Source: Paguma larvata
Lineage: Eukaryota; Chordata; Mammalia; Carnivora; Viverridae
Assembly (NCBI GenBank): GCA_030068075.1
Contig: CM057825.1
Location: 83,095,123 to 83,159,122, forward strand
Length of the DNA stretch: 64,000 nucleotides
Reading direction: 5' to 3'
This document shows positions 46,516 to 59,214 of the stretch, piece after piece. Made by a program: the position numbers and the translations under genes. The notes beneath the pieces are model-generated. The model saw only the letters and a program-made list of their open reading frames with translations. It did no database searches and had not been told where the DNA came from. Position 1 is the stretch's first letter. Every line of letters starts with the position of its first letter.

Positions 46516-46567
<52 letters not shown>
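46516..46567 (+). repeat. (CT)26 microsatellite
   Basis: There are 52 nt of uninterrupted CT units. The flanks do not match a SINEC body, so this is a free-standing array. Confidence 0.95.
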
Positions 46568-46569
<2 letters not shown>

Positions 46570-47294
46570 ATTTTTTAACTTTTGAAGGGTGCCTAATTAA
46601 AGAAAAAACAGATACCAGGAAAAGGAAGACTAGTTTCTTTAAGCAGCAAAATAAATGGACAGGGCGATGAAGGGTGGGGAAATGAGGCGATTATCTAGAT
46701 ATATAGTGGGTGGAGGGAAAACCCGATTTCTTCAATTACCTGTATACCTTAAACAGTATTATTTTTAGCCTGACTTAATGCCCCCACTTTCTTCTTTAGT
46801 AAGTCTAGACTTGGCTAACTAGTAAAATTATTTGTTTTGTTTTATTTTTTTCCATAGGAGATATGAAATTTGTTCACTTTTGCTTAAAAAATATTGAAGT
46901 GCCTGGGCCCAGAAAATAATCTTTGAATTTAAAGACAAGCTGAGGATAAAGCATAAAGGCCCAGGCATCACACAGAAAGGAGCTGGTGAAGGAAAGAAAC
47001 GGGTGCTATTTACTTTCTATGAGGACGAAGATCATTGATGTCTGATACTCAATTAATTAAATGAGTTATAAAGAATTCTAGAGGCTGCTGTTCTGTTCCT
47101 GGTGGCTGTACCACAGAGAATCTTCGGGTTTCTAACTTACTGCTGGGACCACGAAAAATGAATGCTGAAAGCAAACCCATTCTTTATTACCATTTCTTGT
47201 GAAAAGTTGAAGACTCCGTGAGACACTGACATTTGGCCAGCGGAACATGTGTCAATACCCTATAAACGAAGGCTCCCCAACAGGCATTCAGTTA
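46568..47294. other. Unique non-coding sequence
   Basis: Nothing recognised. Confidence 0.45.
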
Positions 47295-47470
47295 AAGTGG
47301 AGAATGGTGGTTCTCACCTGGCTGTATATTGGAATTACCTGGGGGAACTTTAGAACTACTAATGCCCAGGTCTATTCTACACCAGGTACATCAGAGTAGG
47401 GGCATGGGATCAAGTCATAAGTTTTGTATTGTTTGTTTGTTTGTTTTAAATCCTTAGGTGATTCTAGTGT
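47295..47470 (+). mobile_element. MER5-like hAT-Charlie element
   Basis: 'TGGTTCTCACCTGGCTGTAT', 'ATTGGAATTACCTGGGGGAA' and 'TACTAATGCCCAGGTCTATT', with the distal 'TTAGGTGATTCTAGTGTGAA', fit the short hAT family with CAGTGGTTCTCA-type termini. A (GTTT)n patch interrupts it and the right terminus is decayed. Confidence 0.65.
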
Positions 47471-49234
47471 GAAGGCAGGGAAGGGAGCCATTCACATGCA
47501 GTTATGGCATTAGGACTTCTCTCTCTGAAACCACACCCTACTTGATTCTACCTACATTTTTAAATGTACTATCTATACAACTAGGTTGGACTATAAGAGA
47601 GTTTACTTGCTACTTCTATGTTCATAATACCTAAAATGATACCTGATTTATAGGAAATCTTTAATGCATATTTACCAATACTAATGATGAATGATTACAA
47701 GACAACAGTTTTAAACAGTGAACGATTATTTTAAAAGTGATGAATGCATTATAAGAGGAAAGTTTTAACATAGGACATTATGCAGAGAAAACTGTGAAAA
47801 TGCTGAATCTTGGCTGGGCATTGAAGGCGGTGTGACACGTGACATGAGCAACTGCGGGATCCGAGATGGAAAAGCCAGTGTTAAGCATTTTGCAAGATGC
47901 GGAAACTAAATTTCCACTAAATTTCTACTATTGCCCTCTGCTTTCATGCCAGAATATCAAATATGCGTGAATCTATCCGATTTTTTAAAAAGTCTAGAAA
48001 ATATCAAAAGCTAATTGTATTAGAAAACATAATCAGTGATGCTATTAAAGAAGGAAAGGACAGCTAGAAGTCAGCAAATATCCACAGGTAATAAGTAACA
48101 TTTGAGTAGCCTAACTTCACTTCATGGAAATGTTTCCAGTTTAGGGAAAAGCAAAAGAATAACTTATCCTTGTTCCCGTCAGACAGCATACATCATGTCT
48201 TCATTGATGAGATGAAGATTGGGATTAAATCATGATACAGTTAAGGGGAGTTGTATCTTGTAGAAGGTTTCACATTTTATTTGTAGCATAATAATACTGT
48301 GTGGTCAAAATGGCCTTTGAGATTGTTTTTAATATGCCGGTCTCGGTAAGAACAATATGCCCAGTTTTTCTTGCAGCTATGGAACTAATCATTTTTTTCT
48401 AAGATTGAGCATTATATGAAGTGGTTGGCTCATGTTTACAAACCATATTGTAATCCCCCCCAAATTTTTAAAAACTAGAATCTCATTAAGCCTGACAAAA
48501 CGATCAAACTCAAAATTTTATGAATACTAGGAATCCTATAAGAATTGCAGCCACAGGGCATATGCCACTTAAGCAGAATGAAGAAGAACCTCCATTATGT
48601 ACAGTGTTTTCTCTTTCTCTCTACTTCTCCCAGTTCTCTAAAATTGTCCTTATTGGTGTCCTGGAGAAAATATAATACAATTAATTTAAATTTGTCTCTG
48701 ATGAAATATGAATTCAGGCGTTTGATCATTATCATGCTAAGAAGTTTATTTGATGTGGTATACATGGGCTTCTGTTCTTTTACTCTGCTCGAAGATTTTG
48801 TGAATGGCTTAGATTAAGACACGCAAAAGGAAGTATATATTCCTTTTTTTATGATAACATAAAGCTTGGAGGAGAGCGAATATTTTGGAATACAAAGTCA
48901 ATATACAAACAAATCTCTATAATCTAGAATTGCCAATGAAGATAAAATTTAACAGCAAACTATAAACCTGTGAATTTAACTTCCAAATATTAGTTAGATT
49001 CCACATAGCAAATACCTAAATTTATATGAAAAAGACCACCTGTTAAATATGAGCCCCAAAACAAAACTATAGTGGTAAGAACTCTATAATATATGGGCTA
49101 ATTAAAGACAACCACACAGTAGGAAGGCATTTTTAGATTTTACGTTTAATTATACACATAGAAAAGTAGTGATAAGTTGTAATAAAAAATAAATCTGATT
49201 CCTCCTGTTCATGTATATATAGTCTCCAACTATT
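47471..49234. other. Unique A+T-rich non-coding sequence
   Basis: No repeat or exon is recognised. The frame at 48545-48817 (90 codons) has no known domain. Confidence 0.45.
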
Positions 49235-49456
49235 TAAAAAAAATTTTTTTAATGTTTATTCAATTTTGAGAGATGAAGAGAGACAGAGCATGAGCGGGGA
49301 AAGGGCAGAGAGGTAAGGAGACACAGAATCCGAAGCAGGCTCCAGGCTCTGAGCTGTCAGCACAGAGCCCGACGCGGGGCTCGAACTCACAGACCGTGAG
49401 ATCATGACCTGAGCCGAAGTCGGCCACTTAACCGACTGAGCCACCCAGGCACCCCT
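49235..49456 (-). mobile_element. SINEC_Fc SINE, reverse, near consensus
   Basis: On the minus strand GGGGTGCCTGGGTGGCTCAG, TCAGGTCATGATCTCACGG, GAGTTCGAGCCCCGCGTCGG and 'GAGCCTGGAGCCTGCTTCGG' are almost intact, so it is young. I could not fix a clear TSD because both flanks are A/T-rich. Confidence 0.97.
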
Positions 49457-50090
49457 GTTTTTAACAAAATAAATTTTTATCAAAATACATTTTACCAGTG
49501 ATTGCCCAATGGCGTTTATCAAGGTGAATGATGAGTCTCACAACAACATGGAACTCCTTAAAAGGAGCTTAAGAGCTAGTATTCTTCATAGTTGTTTCAC
49601 ATGATTTAGACAAAACACAACAAACAACATTTTGTTGTAATGAACATGGAATCACTTCCAGAGGGAGAACTTTAGGTTTGGAAAGGACTATAGCAACCAT
49701 CCGGTCTGAGTTCCCACTCAGTGAAATACTTCTTTGATAGTGTATAGAATCCCAAACAGAAAGAAATCTTACAAGTTTATTAATACAATTATCAGTATTT
49801 GAATCTCTTTTAAAACATGTCCTCTAAGTACTCAAGAAGCTGATCAGCTAAGTCATTATTTAAACGTGAGGTTGAAGGATAGATTCTTAACTGTTAAAAA
49901 TTCTAGTGATTCAAATTGACATTTTTAGCCTTGGTCTTTTAAACTCCAGACTTCAATAATCATGTTGTCAACTAACCATCTCCACCTACCGTATTGAAAA
50001 CTGAATTCCAATTATCACTCTTTCCTACCTGTTTCTATTGCAGAGTTTTCTTTTCAATTTGTATCATTAATCATTCTGTCATCTTACTTT
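49457..50090. other. Unique non-coding sequence with an ancient repeat-like piece
   Basis: 49665-49745 ('GGTTTGGAAAGGACTATAGC') resembles the same unnamed old repeat as 31765-31870. Nothing else is recognised. Confidence 0.45.
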
Positions 50091-50102
50091 TAAATGGACT
50101 AT

Positions 50103-50293
50103 GTTTTTTAAATTTATTTATTTATCTTTGAGGGAGAGCACAGAAGGGCAGGGAGAGGTAGAGGCAATCCCAAGCAGGCTCTTCATTGCCCACACAGAGA
50201 CCGACACGGAGCTCAATCTTATGAACCATGAGACCATGACCTGAGCCAAAACCAAGAGTCAGACACTTAACCAACTGAGCCACCGCGTGCCCC
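50103..50293 (-). mobile_element. SINEC-type SINE, reverse
   Basis: Minus strand: GGGGCACGCGGTGGCTCAGT head and TCAGGTCATGGTCTCATGG box, with a shortened body. TAAATGGACTAT at 50091-50102 and 50294-50305 is a perfect 12-bp TSD. Confidence 0.95.
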
Positions 50294-50305
50294 TAAATGG
50301 ACTAT

Positions 50306-52649
50306 TTAAAGTAATTACTGACATTTGGGTTTATGTCTGCCATCACATTATTTGTTTTCTATTTGATCCACTGGTTTTATACTTTTTTCTTGATTTTTCT
50401 TTTTAATAAATCAAATATTTTTAATCATTTTATTTTAGCCTCTATTAGCTTGTGAGCTATACATTTTCTAGTGTTCCCTTTAGTGGATTCCATGTAGATT
50501 ACGACAGGTCATTCCCACGAAAAGTATTGAAAACTGTGATTCTCAAGGTGGTGGGGGCCACGTGAGGGAATGAAAGGTGTGAGTTGGGATGATCTTAAAG
50601 AGTTTTAGAAATGTTCATACAGACAGAAAAAGCATGCATGATTCGAAAAACTGCCCCAAAGAGTTTATAATTCACCCCATTTCTTCTCTCAATTTGAGAG
50701 CTAGAGTGGAAAAGAGAATTCTTCCAGTAGGAATAGACAATTAATAGAGACTCTTTAACTTTGTGACGTGGAAGCTTGGCGCCCTCCCAGCCCTCTCCTA
50801 ACTCATTGCACATCGTGCAACACTCATTTTTCCCAAATGGAAGTATATGATGACATCCTTCATGTCCATTTTAGCTAAATACATCCCTTTCGGCCTCACG
50901 CATGAAACGTATCTAGATTGACGATCAAAGGCCATGGAACAAAGACAGCCACCTTCCCTTTGCTGCCTCCTGTCTCTCCTGGCTATTCACTAGTACAAGA
51001 TTTTTCACTGGATAACACCTGGTCTCTGTGTCCTTTTAAACCAGGTTTTTAACTTCTTTGGGTTGAAGTAGAAGGGCTGGCATATTAGAACAACGAGTTA
51101 CTGGGAAAGCTAAAATTAAATATCATAGAGTAGCCATGCCATTGTGGGACAATTCTGATTTGTATTTCTTGGCCCACACCATTTGATATCCCATGGTAGA
51201 GGCGTCATGTGTGGGGAATGGTCCTGTGAGTGGACCAATGGTCTGTGAATCCATGTATCAGCATCACCTTAACTCTGGTCTGTGATTTGATCCCTCCCTC
51301 TGAGGTTTGCATTGTAACAACAGTAGTCTAGACATGTCTAAGTTGTTCTGTAAAGATATAAAAAACAAATTATGTAAATAAATATTTTCAAAATACTTTG
51401 GAAAAACAATTTAAATATCACCAAAAGGATTTGTTTTTTATCATCAGATGCTTTCTCATTTTCAGATGATAAGCACAATAACAGAGACTGAATGTTCCTG
51501 AAAGTTTGTTTGCTTGTTTTTTTACTATGAATACTGCTTGATTTGAGATTAAGAGTTTAGGGGCACACAACAGCCTATGTAACTTTAAATGCTTTCATTA
51601 CTTCAAATCCAAATTTAAAATTCAGACACCTAGTGTTACTTAAATGTACCCAGGTTTTTGTGGTTTAATAATAACATCTGTTTTGGTTTTTCAACCACAA
51701 AAGTGCGTTTAATCTGTTCTTCCTTTAGTTGAACTTTTCACATCTGCTTCGGCTTGATTCCCATAAGCTAAAGACCAGATCTTTTCCAAAAGTAGGAAGT
51801 CTACCTGTACCACTGTTGTTCCAGCTCAAAAGATCTGTTTTTAATACCAGCTGAATATTTCAAAAGAATAACAAAAATAAACTGCTTACCCACAATGCAC
51901 TTCTTATGCGTTTTGGCTTACAAATCAACGTGTGGTCATTTTATGAATGCAATGTTGGGCAGAAATTTTAAATTAAAACAGTGAATTGTCAGATCACACA
52001 TACCCAGGTAGTCCCCCTCAGTCCCCAGCTTTTTTAATCATGGAAAACAAATGTATTTTATTAAGTAGATGACTTGTGAGAAAGTTACACCAAGGATGGA
52101 CAGTGGCTTAAAAACCCCAGTGGTTTGTTTTGGACACATACCTAATGCTTATCTAAAGCCCATGGGTCCTGAAAAGTAGGCCGGAAAGTGTTGCAAGGAC
52201 AACATTACTTCACAGATTTTCCACAATTGTTTGCTGCTGCTGGACTTCAACTCTCCTTCTGTCCTGTTTATAACCAACCCTGAGACACGTACCTAACATC
52301 AGACTCTAAAACAAAATCTTTGGAAGAACCTTTGAAAAACAACCAAGGAAGGCACTGAGAAGAAAAAATGTTCTTCACTTACGAATTTGGTTGAGAAAGT
52401 TCTTGAATAAATGAGTGCCTGGGTTAGATATGTGTTAATTGTTTTTCTCAAGTGGAAGGATTAACTCTCTTTTATCAGCATTTACATGAGATTGAACAAA
52501 GCTGAATGTTCCGTCTTTATTTGGACAAGATTTAATTGATATCAAGTTAGTCTAATTATTTTATTTTAGAAATTTATTTTGAATATGTGAGATGCACATA
52601 ATTATATATTTTTCCTGACACATGATTATGTAATTATATTTGGTCCTGT
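50306..52649. other. Unique non-coding sequence, about 2.3 kb
   Basis: No repeat or exon is recognised. Confidence 0.5.
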
Positions 52650-52715
52650 TTCCAGGACAGAGTAACACAGCACACTGCAATTAGTAGGTGTTCAACCCAT
52701 GTTTGGTGAATGAGG
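52650..52715 (+). mobile_element. LINE L2 3' end fragment, sense
   Basis: 'TTAGTAGGTGTTCAACCCAT' then 'GTTTGGTGAATGAGGC' is a short L2 terminus. Confidence 0.65.
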
Positions 52716-52841
52716 CCTAATGAGGCAATATAATGGAGAGAGCCTGGTACGGTACCTTTGTCTATGCAAACAAGATGATTTCGTGATTTGAATAAATTCC
52801 CAATGTCTAACGTAAATAGAGGCTGTCTGTGGAGACGATTC

Positions 52842-53330
52842 AACTTAATTCAAAAAATATTTATCGGTGGTACGATATGTGTGAGTCACTCTGAGAGCCA
52901 CAATAAGAAAGACGAGGATGAGTAGGAGCTTTACAAGGTTGAAGGATAAGATAAACATGCAAATTATTAAAAATGCTTTAAGAAAAATAACCAAGCACTG
53001 CTACGGTACAGCTAGCATTTGACACAGGCCTTGAGAGAAAAGCAATCAAAATTTTGAGAGTGTTGAATAGGACATGGGCAGGAAATGAAAAGCAAGAAGG
53101 GAAGTGATCTGGTAAGAAAGCAAAAGATTTCAGGTCGAGAGAACAGTATTAGGAAAAGTAGGGAATGACAAGCAGTCTAGTTTGTCTGGAGCACAGGCTT
53201 AGAGAGAGAGGATTAGGAGAGGATGAAGAGAGAAAAGTGGTTCAGTGGCATACCATAGAACGCTTTAAACGCGATGCCAAAGAACTTGTACATAATTCAG
53301 TAGGAAATGAGAACCGAGATCTTCAAATCA
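52842..53330 (-). mobile_element. LINE L2 3' part, antisense
   Basis: Plus strand: 'AATTCAAAAAATATTTATCG', 'AGCATTTGACACAGGCCTTG', 'AGAGAACAGTATTAGGAAAA', 'TAGTTTGTCTGGAGCACAGG' and 'CATACCATAGAACGCTTTAA'. It follows the reverse complement of the L2 3' kilobase in order. Confidence 0.75.
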
Positions 53331-54069
53331 GATTTTCTTAATGTTATATTCAAATAATTACCACAACATTTCAATCATTTTGCCAGCATAGACATAACCA
53401 AAGAATGAACATTCTTTTTCAAACTCAGTCAAATACATTTGGTATACTTACTCATTCATTTTTTGTTTAAAAGAAAAATCATGTGTGTGTGTCTGTGTGT
53501 GTATGGGAGGGTGTCTGTCCTATCTCCTGACTGTAGGTCAGTTACTGGGCTTGGAGATAAAGCAGAGAAGGCTCTTTTAAAGTCCATGAAGCAAAAACAC
53601 ACATTCCCTGACAGAGAGAAGGGAATCCTAAAAAAATATGAGTAGAAAAACCATACTTGGAACTTCTTTGAGTGCCCAAACACTCAAAACTATGTGCCTG
53701 CCATGTTTTATTAGATTATTGGCAACTATAAGAAGCTCCGTATATATATACCATTAGTTCAAAGCCAGTAAACACAATTTAATTAAAAGGACAAGAAACA
53801 AAGAGAATTTAAATTCCTTTTACTTTGTTGACAGAGTCATAAAAGTCAACTATATAAATCGTAATTGAGAAAAGATCCACGACATAAAAAACAGGAGTGA
53901 CGGCAGGCTGGGAAATGTAAAATTTTGCTTTCTTTAATCATTCTGCCACATACTATGAATGTAGATCATCCCCTCACTAATTAACTGATTTACCTTTTAC
54001 TGAGACATAACCGAATTGAGTCTAGAATATAAAGACGAAAAAGATCCGATATGTCTCAAATGTCTCAAG
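53331..54069. other. Unique non-coding sequence
   Basis: A short imperfect GT tract lies at 53481-53513. No gene is recognised. Confidence 0.45.
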
Positions 54070-54435
54070 ACAATTTACTATTCTTAACCCCATTTTCTCC
54101 ATTCCCAACCTGGCCCACTTCCAATGTTCTCTCCCAACTACTAAGTAATAAAAAGCACAGCTCTTGATCCCAACCTCGCTTCCTCTCCCATATCCATCTC
54201 ACCATAATGTCTTACAACTTTACTTATGAGGTATTCTTGAATCCCCATCCTATCATCAGTTCTACCATCCTAACCCAAACCACCATCATACTATATGTAG
54301 ACAACTGCAATAGAAGACTACCTCATATACTTGCCCTTCTCCAATTCATTCTCCACACAGCGGGCAAACTGATACAAACTGATCACCACCTTCTACCCTA
54401 GTCTCTATCCTTTCCCCTTGCTCTTGGGATTTCAC
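54070..54435 (+). mobile_element. LINE L2 ORF2 3' fragment, sense
   Basis: 'CCAAACCACCATCATACTAT', 'GTAGACAACTGCAATAGAAG', 'AATTCATTCTCCACACAGCG' and 'CTTGCTCTTGGGATTTCACT' match the L2 segment after the reverse transcriptase core. Stops and indels break the frame. Confidence 0.75.
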
Positions 54436-54490
54436 TCACTGTTGTACCTCTAACATTTAGCTATCAATAAAATTTAATATAATTTAATTT

Positions 54491-54679
54491 AGGGGTACCT
54501 GGGTGGCTCAGTCTGTTAAGCGTCCAACTCTTGATTTCAGCTCAGGTCATGATCTCACAGATTGTGGGATCAAGCCCATGTAGGACTCTGTGCTTACAGC
54601 ATGGATCCTGCCTGGGATTCTCTCTCTTCTCTCCCTCTGTCCCTCCCCCAGCTCACATGCTTGCACATGTGTGCGCTCA

Positions 54680-54719
<40 letters not shown>

Positions 54720-54738
54720 AAATAAACATGTACAAAAT
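54491..54738 (+). mobile_element. SINEC_Fc-type SINE, sense, with CT expansion
   Basis: AGGGGTACCTGGGTGGCTCA head, TCAGGTCATGATCTCACAG box, 'GGATCCTGCCTGGGATTCTC' and a CT array (about 54682-54714), ending AAATAAACATGTACAAAATT. The flanks share ATTTAATTT-type sequence, a probable TSD. Confidence 0.94.
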
Positions 54739-54749
54739 TATTTAATTTA

Positions 54750-57445
54750 ATCAAAAGACATGGTCACTATACTCAAATGGGAAGAAAGACTGATAAACAA
54801 ATAATGGGATAAAGGAGGTAATTAGAAATGGGGAAAGGTTGGTAATTTTGCTCTCACTCCCAGAGGCAAATAAATTTCACAGGAAAAATCAAGCATTCTC
54901 TTCCACAAGGCAACATTATCTTTGCTTCTTCATAGGATTCCCATGATTACTCATTGGTTTGGTATTCTGGAGTGGACTTGATTCAAAACATAAGATACTA
55001 AATCTTTAGAAGTCAAAAGTAAGTTTTTAAAATTTCATAAAAAATCCCAAATATTTTATAGCTTTTCTTAAAAATCTTCCACATTTCATTGGGTACAGTA
55101 CTTCCAGAACTACGTTATGACCTCAAATTTGGGGCAAGCCTGCTAGTGAGGAGGCTACCCACGCTCAATTCTTAACTTCTATTTCAAAATTCCACAGTGC
55201 ATTTCCACTTCTCATGAAGGATTAAAACCGCATCATAATAGAACAATCTGTGAGCATCATAATGCTTTTAACGAGTAAGAAATGGATTAAAAAGCACTTC
55301 ATGTCTTGTTAAAGAAATCCCCCATTCCTCAGAAGCACTTTTTAGCATCTTATTAGTGGTGTTTGATCTGACTGATATATTGACCAGCAATTTGAACAGA
55401 AGATGGATCATTTCCACTGATAGCACAATGGGAATATAAATTTGTGACTGTAAATTCAAGAGGGACAACTTCCCAAGAATTTCTTCAGAATAACCCATCT
55501 TCCTTTAAAGTAGCTTTTAAGGTCATTTTAGATTCTGCCTCAGATTCTTCAATAAATCAGTGTCTAAAGCCATACTTAGTACTAACCTACTGTTTTTATT
55601 TGCATCTGCAAATAGACCAAAGTAAAATTGGTCTCAAAGCAAAAATAACTTAAAACACCTGCCCTCTCCTGGTATCAACAGGAATACTATATTAATAGTC
55701 ACAACATTACTGGGGAGTGTTGTTGTTCTTTATCTTGTGTTTTCGTGTCTCCGTTCTTGCTATTTCGTACTCCTTACACATTAATACTCATTGGGTTTTG
55801 GTCCCATAATCTCACTGATGAATGACTCCTCAAGTTGGAGATGATATTGTTATCCTCTCTCTTCCTAAAACTCCTAAGAGAAATGGCCAAATAAGTCTGA
55901 CTGTAACACAATAGGAAACGTGTCACCATTTCACTATCAGGTGAAACAATGAGCCAGCAGTCAGCCGAAGATGTATAGGACATACTCAAGTATTTCCTTT
56001 CTACTACACTATTAAAGTTCTCAGTATCTTGGTTACTACCCATATTAATTACTGACATATCATTTGGCTTTATTTTTATTGTTTAAAGAAAAAGGAAGGA
56101 ATTCATTCCAGGTGTGTAATTGAATTCCAATTTGATCCAAGAAAAATCACATTTCAGATCGTGGATGTTGTATGAATACTCTACAACCTGTTTTTCTGGA
56201 AATGTAACCACACAAAAAGTAACTTCTTTGTAGTACTTATGGATTTATCACCTAAACGTATAAGTTCATGCATTTCCAGTGTATTGACCTTTATTTTGCA
56301 AATGTTTCAGCAGCATTTACTATCATTGAAGTAGTGGCAACATGTTCTACTTAAGATCAAACAATCTCCCGAAATCTGGCAAGATTTAACAGAAATTTAA
56401 AACAATACTTTCCAGGGAAAACGCTAACCATCTGCAACTGTTATTGTTAACACTATTCTTTTCTCTTTTTTCTTTCTATATTATTTATACTTCCTGTTGC
56501 TTTCAAAGCTTTCTCTCTATCATTAGCAATTAATTGTAAACAAATGGTTGGAGAGGATGTTTACGTGTACAATTTTTTTTTCCTAAGTCAAACAAATACA
56601 GTATCCTGTTTCAGTCATATGAATTTCCTGTCCACAGACAGGTCTACCTGAGCTTGGCGAAGAACAAACCACAGCAGAACACAGAAACGATTGCTTTCAG
56701 AAAGGAGGGTTATTTTCTAAAATAATATTCTTGGTGCACTTACAGTAGTTGGATGGATTTTTTTAAAGGAAAAAGAGCTACACATGCTAATAAGGACTTC
56801 TTTAAATTAATAGTTTAAGTTAGTGCTATTTAAAGTAGAAAACACACACACTCAGATACATTTGCACATAAAAAGAAATTGAAAACATCAGAACGTACCC
56901 GGTTGCTTCCTGTTACTTTGTCCTAAGCACATAAGCCCAGCTACGCTGGAGGAAGCGGTCTTAAACCAAATTATGTCCCCATTTCTTAGTTCTTGTCATA
57001 ACCATTGGGATCCATCATCCAATGCCACCCACTTGTATCTCTGCCAGAGTGAGTGCACAGTTACTTGTTCGATGCTGCAATAGAGTTGCCTCTTTGATGT
57101 TGCTCAGCCACCATTTCCTTTCCATTCACTTTTATCTCCGCCCTGGCTCTCATTCCAGCAGCATCCTCCTTTCCAGATGGTCTCCATCTCCCCTTCAGAA
57201 GTGCCCCAAATACTCCAGCTTCCTCCTCTTGATCTTTCCCCACCGCCAGCCATGTTATCTTCCAGGATTTTAATACCAACCTATCCCCTGCTTTAATTAT
57301 TTTCTTCACAGATTATTTTTATGGGGAGAAAAAGGGACACAAGAGAAGATTACAAAATCCTTGGCAAAATTGTTGCATTATCAGTCACACTTCTCAACTA
57401 CTTTCTGAGATGTCTGGTATGTTTTTTGCCCAGCATGTTTTAAGT
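54750..57445. other. Unique non-coding sequence, about 2.7 kb
   Basis: 57020-57290 is pyrimidine-rich ('CCAGCAGCATCCTCCTTTCC') and may be an old LINE piece, but I could not align it to the L2 order. No exon is recognised. Confidence 0.45.
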
Positions 57446-58117
57446 AACTATTATTTATTGTGAGCAGTCCTAGGTACTGGGGATCCAGATACACATAAAA
57501 CATGAGTAATGAGAGAAGGTAAAAGAGATCTGGACAGTATATGAGGGATGGGCACTAAAAACTCAAGGGGAGAACAACTAAATGTGTTTAGGGGAGTGTC
57601 ATAAGAAAGTTCACGTAATTGGGTCTCGTAGGATGACTAGGAGTCCACCAAGCTGATCATGGGTAAAGGCTACTCCAGGTAAAGAAATAGTGTGGAGATA
57701 AAGATATAAAGCAGTATGCCATGTTTAGAGAATTGTAAGTAGCGTGTATGACTATAGCGAATCTTCTAAAAGAAAGTGGGGGAAATCCAATAGATGAATT
57801 TTGAAAAATAGGTACCCAAAAAATGGTCTTTCATGTTCTGATATTCCAACTTTTCTGGAGGGCAACAGCAAACATGAAAAGGTTTTAAATACGTAAAATG
57901 TGTGATAATGTCTGCCCTTTTAAATAATTTCTATGACTGCAGTGTGGTGAATGAACAGAAAACAAATGGACAAAGAAACCTCATAAAACCTCAATATAAT
58001 AGCTCCAGTGTGAAGTGATAGAAGTCTAAACAAAAGTAGTATCAATGGATTAGGAGAGGAGAGAAGGAACAGTCTAAGATATTAGGCTAGAATAGAGACT
58101 AGGACTGTGTTGGGAGG

Positions 58118-58163
<46 letters not shown>

Positions 58164-58560
58164 GAATCTGGAAAGTTTGCAAATCTCTGATTTGGGAAGT
58201 AGGGGAAGAGATGGCATTGGCATTGGTTCTGGTTTGAACACATGGAACCTGAAGTGCCAGCAGGTGTCTGAATAAATTTGGCCAGAAAACAATTCGAGTT
58301 TAGGAGCAATGACTTGACTGCAGGCGATCATTTGGGAAAGATAAGTTATCTGATGGTTATGGAACTCAAATGTATGAATCAGGAGCCTGGGAAAAAGTGT
58401 GAGGAGAAGAGAACAAGCCTCGGTTCCCTGAAAATACCAAAGTCTTCTCTTCACTGCAAGCTGGGGAAGGCTACAGTGACTATTAAGAATGACTGAGAAT
58501 AATTTCCACAAAGTAGGGTGGAATTGACAAGGTCAAGTGCCTTTGAGAAGTATTTTGAAA
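57446..58560 (-). mobile_element. LINE L2, antisense, about 1.1 kb
   Basis: Plus-strand landmarks run in reverse L2 order: 'ACTATTATTTATTGTGAGCA', 'GTCCTAGGTACTGGGGATCC', 'GGCTACTCCAGGTAAAGAAA', 'TATGACTGCAGTGTGGTGAA', 'GACAGTCTAAG-like GGAACAGTCTAAGATATT', 'GCATTGGCATTGGTTCTGGT' and 'AATGTATGAATCAGGAGCCT'. A (AC)20 array sits inside. The 145-codon minus-strand frame at 58074-58511 is relic L2 plus the CA array, not a gene. Confidence 0.72.
58121..58160 (+). repeat. (AC)20 microsatellite
   Basis: There are 40 nt of perfect AC units within the antisense L2. Confidence 0.97.
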
Positions 58561-58992
58561 AAATGAATAGAGATCGTTAATTGGTAATTAGAAAAATAAG
58601 AAAGGTAAATAATAAAACAGTATGATATATTAGTCTTGACTTTGAAGGGAAAAAAAGTGATAAAAGATGGTGATTATCATGGGTCAATTATTTTTTTACG
58701 ATGGGAGAAACCGTAACATCAGGAATGGGAAAAACCGGCAGAATTTAATGGAGGACAAGGTCATACAAAACAATTATCAAGTAACCTAAGTGCCTTGATA
58801 GAAAATAGAACTGTGCAAGCATTGTAGGAACTATAGTCATCTCCCCTCCCTTCCATGAAAGTGAAAGCCAGCAATATTTTAACTCTAAATTCACAAATAA
58901 TAATTTTCAGGTGGTAGTCTGTTTGCATGTGCACGCATGCACACCAACACAAAGAACAAAATTCTATTGATGTCTTATTAAAAGAGTCACCA

Positions 58993-59208
58993 CAGGGCTC
59001 CTGAGTGGTTCAGTCCTTGAAGCATCTGACACTGGATTTCAGCTCAGGTCATGATCTCATGGTTCAGTAACTGAGCCCCCAATAGACCTCTGCACTGTCA
59101 GGTTGGAATTCTCTCTCTCCCCCTCTCTCTCTCTGCCCCTCCCTTGCTTGGGCATTCACTCTCTCTCTCTCTCTCAAAATAAATAAACTTAAAAAAATTA
59201 AAAAAAAA
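58993..59208 (+). mobile_element. SINEC_Fc-type SINE, sense
   Basis: AGGGCTCCTGAGTGGTTCAG head, TCAGGTCATGATCTCATGG box and a CT-rich body, then AAATAAATAAACTTAAAAAA. The 'GAGCCTGGAGCCTGCTTCGG' segment is lost. AAAAGAGTCACCAC before and AAATGATCCACCCC after may be a decayed TSD. Confidence 0.92.
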
Positions 59209-59214
59209 TTAAAT

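Noticed and set aside
58074..58511. 145-codon minus-strand frame, the longest in the window
   Set aside because: It lies in an L2 relic plus a (CA)n array that gives Cys-Val repeats. It lacks the L2 reverse transcriptase motifs and is not an intact enzyme.
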